Positions 59,325 to 64,000 of a stretch of 64,000 bases of DNA are shown one piece after another (positions within the stretch are counted from its first letter, which is position 1; every line of letters begins with the position of its first letter). The notes beneath the pieces are model-generated. The model had not been told where the DNA came from, made no database searches, and saw nothing but the letters and a program-made list of their open reading frames with translations. Origin of the DNA: Liriodendron chinense (taxonomy: Eukaryota > Streptophyta > Magnoliopsida > Magnoliales > Magnoliaceae); assembly GCA_003013855.2 (NCBI GenBank), contig ML058469.1:2356001-2420000 (forward strand), given 5' to 3'. The position numbers and the translations under genes were made by a program.

Positions 59325-62300
59325 TCAAATGTAGCGAGGCAGCCGTTGCAACTCCGCCCACACAATAGAAGCTGCATCTGCAATACCATGAATACTCGAG
59401 CTTCTGAAATTAGAAAGAATGGTTTCAATTCTCGTGATGTCTGCTATGGAAATCGACAGTATCATTGCCTGAGACAGGTACTGCCTACAAGAAAACCCAA
59501 GGGCATGCAGCAGGCGCAGCAACAGTAAACTGGAGTCTCCACCCTGACACCAGGATTCAAGGCTGTTGCTTATCTTGGAAAGATTTGTCAGCAGCCCTGT
59601 TGTGGCCTCCCTCGGTGCTGCCTTCATTAGCAAGACCAGACACTCTGATGCCAAATCTGCAATCTGCACTTCCCGGTTCCCACACAACTCCAGGAAGACA
59701 CCAATGTTGCTACCAAAATCAGATATGTCCTTTATGGCATCGACCGTAACACTCATGTCAAAGGTAGCATTAATTAAGAGATCAGGCTCTTTTGAATAAC
59801 CGCTGCCTTTTCTGGAGCCTATTGCACGTAGAATGAATGCCTTGCATAGGCCCAGGGTTGGTTCTAGAAAATCTTCCATCTCCTTCCCATTCACAAACTC
59901 CAGTAGATTCCCTATCCGCCGGACCACTCGTAACTGTGAGAGTATCTTTGTTTCCATCTCCGGAGCAGATGCCAGAGCCAAGCAGAGCTTCACATTGCTA
60001 ACATTTGCACTAGCAAGATCACCGAGCAGAAACTCAAAGCACTGAGAGACTGTCTTCGGTTGCAGAATATCCGAGACTTTAACATAATCAAATTCGATGA
60101 GCATTACCAGTAGCTTCTGTGCATACATGGGTATGGGATCTTCATCCTCGATAAGGAACGGGTAGAGAGGGAGAAAATACTTATATGATAGTAACTTCAG
60201 ATCGCTTGATCTTTGCTTATCTTCAGATGTCATTGTATCTGAGATATCATTTAAGAACACAACCATGACGTCAAACAAGTTTTTCAGGCACAAAAATCTG
60301 GCATCTCCATCTTTGTTGCCATTGTACAAAATGGCCAAACTCGGAAGAACTTGACTGATGAAAATTTTAGGGTCTTCAAGAATGACAGAAGGCTCTTCTG
60401 TGATTGACTCGAGAATCCGCAACAGGGTTATCTGAAAGTCATCTCTTCCCTGCAGTTACGCAAATGTAAGATTGTGAAAAAAAGAATGCTGGGAGCTACC
60501 ACCAGCCCATGATATTTCTCATTTCTGCTTCACAACATTTTTAGATTCAAAGGGAATATATAATGTTTGAAGTACATGCGGGGCCATCATTTGGTGATCC
60601 AAACAATTCATATGATGTGCCCCAAGTGGATGAAACATATCCCCATGAGATGATTCTAACTATCTGATTGGGACCCCATTAAATGCAGATCATGGACTAC
60701 AAATCTACAATTTCAATCTGTCCACCAGATGGCTATGATCATTTGATAGAGGAAATAATGAGGCGCAGCTTGTCCCACAATGGGGCCCGCCAAAAGTGAG
60801 CCTCAGTTGTACAATCGTTGGCTTTAACAAAAGAATGCAATTATTTCAATCGAGCTTCACATGATACCTCTTTTGAATATCAAATTTTATTCAGTTTGTT
60901 AGATATAGAAAGCAGAGAATCATATGCATGAGAAGAGTTTGGATTAAGATTTCATGTCAGAGTAAACATGCGGCAATGAGAAAACAAAACAAAATGCAAG
61001 TTCAGTTCACATCATTTTACCTGGAAAGATGCTTCCAGAAGCTTGAGGAGATTCGCCAACTGCTGCAAGACCTGACTGGTCACCACCTTGTGCTTGAATG
61101 AAGAGCTTCCAAGAAGATGGAGAATGACAGGCAACAAGTGAATATTTGTCCTTGGATTAGTTCTGCCCGTCAGAGTGGCAATCTGTCCATGGCGCTTCCC
61201 TCCCATCATCTGCTGAATATCCCCAGATATAGCTTCCAGCAACCCTGGCACAGTGGCAGCCACTGCATGCACAAAAGCCCCCATACACTGCTGCAAGTAG
61301 CTCTCCTTCTCTTTTGCCAACCGGTCCACTGCTGAGAGTAATCTGGCATTGCAAAAGAACTGGGGCAGCCATCTGCGGCTACACTTACAAAGGAGAGCCA
61401 CAAAAACAAGCGCTTTCCCACGTAAGGCTTCAGTTCCCTGCTCAATAAGGGATATAAGGCTTGGAAGCAGTTGTTTCTCCTCAAACAATGACAGAATGTG
61501 CCGACCCATGCTCGTGAATAAGTGACTTTCAAACAACGCAATGTTCAGAAGGTTTAAACTGATCTGCTGCTCACGTGGACTTCCCTTGACAAGAGCAGAG
61601 GCAATCTCCTTGAATGAAAGCTTCTCAAATACCAACTGTATGCTTGGAGGGCTGAAACGTGCCAGACGTACCAAACAAGATCCAGCAGTGAGCCTTGTGC
61701 TCTCCTGTTTTCCTGTGGCCTTATATATGTAGCACAGATTTCCGATTACATCCTGGCTGGTAAACCGAGCAGCCCAATCCCCTCCTTGACTGCAGATGTT
61801 TTCTATCGTTCTTAAAGCGTACAGCTGAGTAACATCATCCTCTCCTTTACGTAAAATGGAGGAAACCAATGCAATCAGTGGACTGGGTACCTGTCAAGAA
61901 AACCAATCAAGCAGAGAGAAATATTGACCAGCTAATGAATTATAGGGTCGATGGTTTGGTGATCCAGACCGTTGATGTAATGTTCCCATCCATGGATGGC
62001 AGATGCCCTAAAAATCTTCCAGATTGAAAGATCCTAGCCATCCAATACTTTCTGTCTGTTGTGAACCTTTGATGTATTTATTTCAACCATCTATTTGTAA
62101 AATGCTGATTGAAGGATTAGTATCTTCAGGCTAGGGACTTTTGCAGGCCATCCCTCATCCACAGTGGCCCAATCAGATCAATGGTGCTGATCACCAACCC
62201 ATGGGCCCCACTTCTAGACTAACACATTAGAACACAAAGGGTTCAATTAATTAGGAGAGGATTGAAGCGACCAAGTCAGCAACAAAGATGCACACACATG

Positions 62301-64000
62301 CATATCTTTGCATATTATAGACCAAGGCAACATCATCATCATCACGTAAGACATATCCCAATTAATTGGGGAGACCAAAGGCAACATCAATCACTCTTTT
62401 TTTCCTAACATTACAAATATCCCAGACAGTTAAAAGAATGCAGGATCCAAAATTATTCTGAAACATTTGCTTCATCAGTGGATAAAAGACACTGAGCTTT
62501 GTGTGTTCCAGTGAACGCAAACAAAGATATAAGGTATTGTGGTGTGGTGGTGGTTGGGGGGGCGGTTAGTGTGTTAAAATAATAATAATAATAATAATAA
62601 GTATTATGGTAGGACTCTAACCTGCCAGCCTGATGTAGATCGGCTGTCCTTTGAGGGAGACTCTAGCGTAGTGCCATCTCTAGCATGCTCATTTTGAGTA
62701 GAGATGTAGAATAGCAGCTCACCCAAAGCAGCCATAGAAAACCTCCTCACTTTTTCCTGTTTATCTCTTAGCCCATCTGTCAGCACACCCATGATTCCAG
62801 AACTCGCCAGATCGGTTTCAATGAAAGTAGAATGTCGGATCAACAAGCCAATCAATGAAGCAAGCTGAACACGGAGAACAGAAACCTTGGATAGCCGCAA
62901 CATTTTGACAAGCACCAGCATTATTGGTCCATTAGTTAAGGAATTTGCAGCATCAACATGCCCGCTCAAAATCTCCAGGTATCTAATCGTGTTCTGCTTC
63001 TCTAAGACTGGAGAATTTCCATTCAAGATGAGTATGATCCGATTGTTGAGAGCATCCAGCTGCTCGGAAGGTAGCTTCACAAAGTCATATGCATTGGGTG
63101 CATCGAAGGGAAGTAGGGGCATCGCCTCCAAAGCTTTGTCGCCTTTCCTACTAGGCATAACTGGTCTAACTGAGAGATCAGATGGATGCCAATGTGCTTG
63201 TGAGAGATTATGAGATGAATTGGACAAATCTGAATCCGGCACACTCCCTGAACCCATTTTCGTGCGCTGACCTCTCCTTTGAAGCCCAACACTGGGCGGG
63301 GTAGCAGCGACTTCGACATTTTCTGAACACGACTCACGCTCGAGTGTGTTTGGATCATCAGGAACAGTCATATCGCTCTCGGCTAGGATATTTGACTGAT
63401 TTGAGTTATTAATCATCTCTTCAACTCTCTCATGATCATGAGTTTGAATTGGAAATTTCTCTCCAGGAGTAGAAGGCAGATTATCAGATTCATCATGTGC
63501 ATCTTCCTCCGAGTTCTCACCAAAATCAAGCTCCATGTCATTGTTCTCGATTTTCACTTCAGCATCATTCTCAGAGCTTTCGGGCAATGGCCTCCTATAG
63601 TTTTCCTTCTCGTTCTCCTTCCTAAGGTTTGATTTTGCTATCCTCGACAACCTAAGAAGATTCACTCCCTTTGTTGCTTCTTTCTGCTTCTCCTCCAAAA
63701 CTTTGTCAGATGCCTTCATCTGAATCCTTCTACCACTGGCCAAATTTTTAGCGGGCGTCTCAAATCCTTTGCTCCTGATATTGGAATTCCCATCCTGCTT
63801 AATAACTCCACAAGGATCCCTTTCACGATATTTAGGGGGTGTCCTCTGTTGGAGAGGTTTATCACTGTTCCGTTCAGAAAGATATGGTTTAGATAATAGT
63901 TGGACCATATCATCAAACGCAGGCTGGGGAGGTAGAGGCACATGAGTGAATTTGGTTTTCCAAAAATCATGCTGGTAAAGCTCAGGCCACTGCACTCTTT
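59325..64000 (-). CDS. RUK: RUNKEL-type microtubule-associated kinase-like protein (ULK4 family), 5' part beyond the window
   Basis: Three exons are visible on the minus strand: beyond 64000 to 62622, 61890-61021, and 60449-59325 (stop TGA at 59325-59327). Both introns are GT...AG and phase 0. About 1123 residues are present. The first are ...RVQWPELYQHDFWKTKF, the end of a protein kinase C-lobe with its conserved Arg, so the missing part is most of the kinase domain (roughly 245 aa if near the usual ~1360). It is followed by VPLPPQPAFDDM and KPYLSERNSDKPLQ, typical of RUNKEL, then a charged linker (NSEEDAHDESDN) and long alpha-helical HEAT/ARM-type repeats through exons 2 and 3 (VLRVQLASLIGLLIRH, LRTIENICSQGG, NLLNIALFESHLF). 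RUNKEL binds phragmoplast microtubules and is needed for cell plate expansion in cytokinesis. The visible frame is intact. Confidence 0.94.
62577..62601. repeat. (TAA)8 microsatellite in RUK intron
   Basis: Pure TAA/ATA run about 20 bp inside the intron, downstream of the exon end at 62622 on the minus strand. Confidence 0.9.

Overview
The window is nuclear DNA from a flowering plant. It holds three recognisable protein genes with plant gene structure (spliced GT-AG introns, a plastid transit peptide, a GPI-anchored arabinogalactan protein, a phragmoplast kinase-like protein) in long repeat-filled non-coding DNA. There are no operons, rRNA genes or functional tRNA genes. The many short blocks resembling GTGGGCCCACC, TGGACGGTCC and CACCGTGATG recall Magnoliales/Laurales-type genomes; that is an impression of style, not a demonstrated assignment.

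Real genes: (1) a plastid acyl carrier protein gene on the + strand in four exons (8843-16889, 140 aa, phosphopantetheine serine at residue 95), with SINE insertions in introns 1 and 3; (2) an intronless AGP25/26-type arabinogalactan protein on the - strand (35194-35634, 146 aa); (3) the 3' two thirds or more of a RUNKEL (RUK, ULK4-like) gene on the - strand in three visible exons (59325-64000), cut by the right edge at the end of its kinase domain.

Repeat layout, left to right: 1-1.7 kb, a decayed Mutator-like transposase N-terminus followed by a 123-bp (41-codon) tandem repeat; 2.0-3.0 kb, two minisatellite clusters of about 22 bp; 3-8.7 kb, intergenic DNA with foldback elements and a SINE; 17-20.7 kb, intergenic DNA with a SINE; 20.7-29.0 kb, a Copia retrotransposon (gag, protease, integrase, half of the reverse transcriptase) whose 3' half is replaced by 4.45 kb of other LTR-element debris; 29-38.8 kb, foldback and hAT elements around the AGP gene; 38.8-44.4 kb, a 1.37-kb tandem duplication whose second copy holds a non-autonomous Copia element, the first copy preserving the empty site; 45-57.5 kb, a dense cluster of non-autonomous hAT elements with recognisable 8-bp target-site duplications, one splitting a LINE and another containing a second hAT element, plus simple repeats and a foldback element between two microsatellites; 57.5-64 kb, RUK and its 3' flank.

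The genes show no functional link to one another. The most informative content is the insertion history. Several hAT, SINE and LTR insertions can be delimited to the base from target-site duplications, and in two cases from an empty-site copy or from restored continuity of a coding domain. I found no evidence of a wholly new biological system; the strongest novelty candidates are the hAT family with TIR CARTGTT and internal GCGAT/CGATA-rich sequence, and the 41-codon repeat attached to the MULE-like N-terminus.
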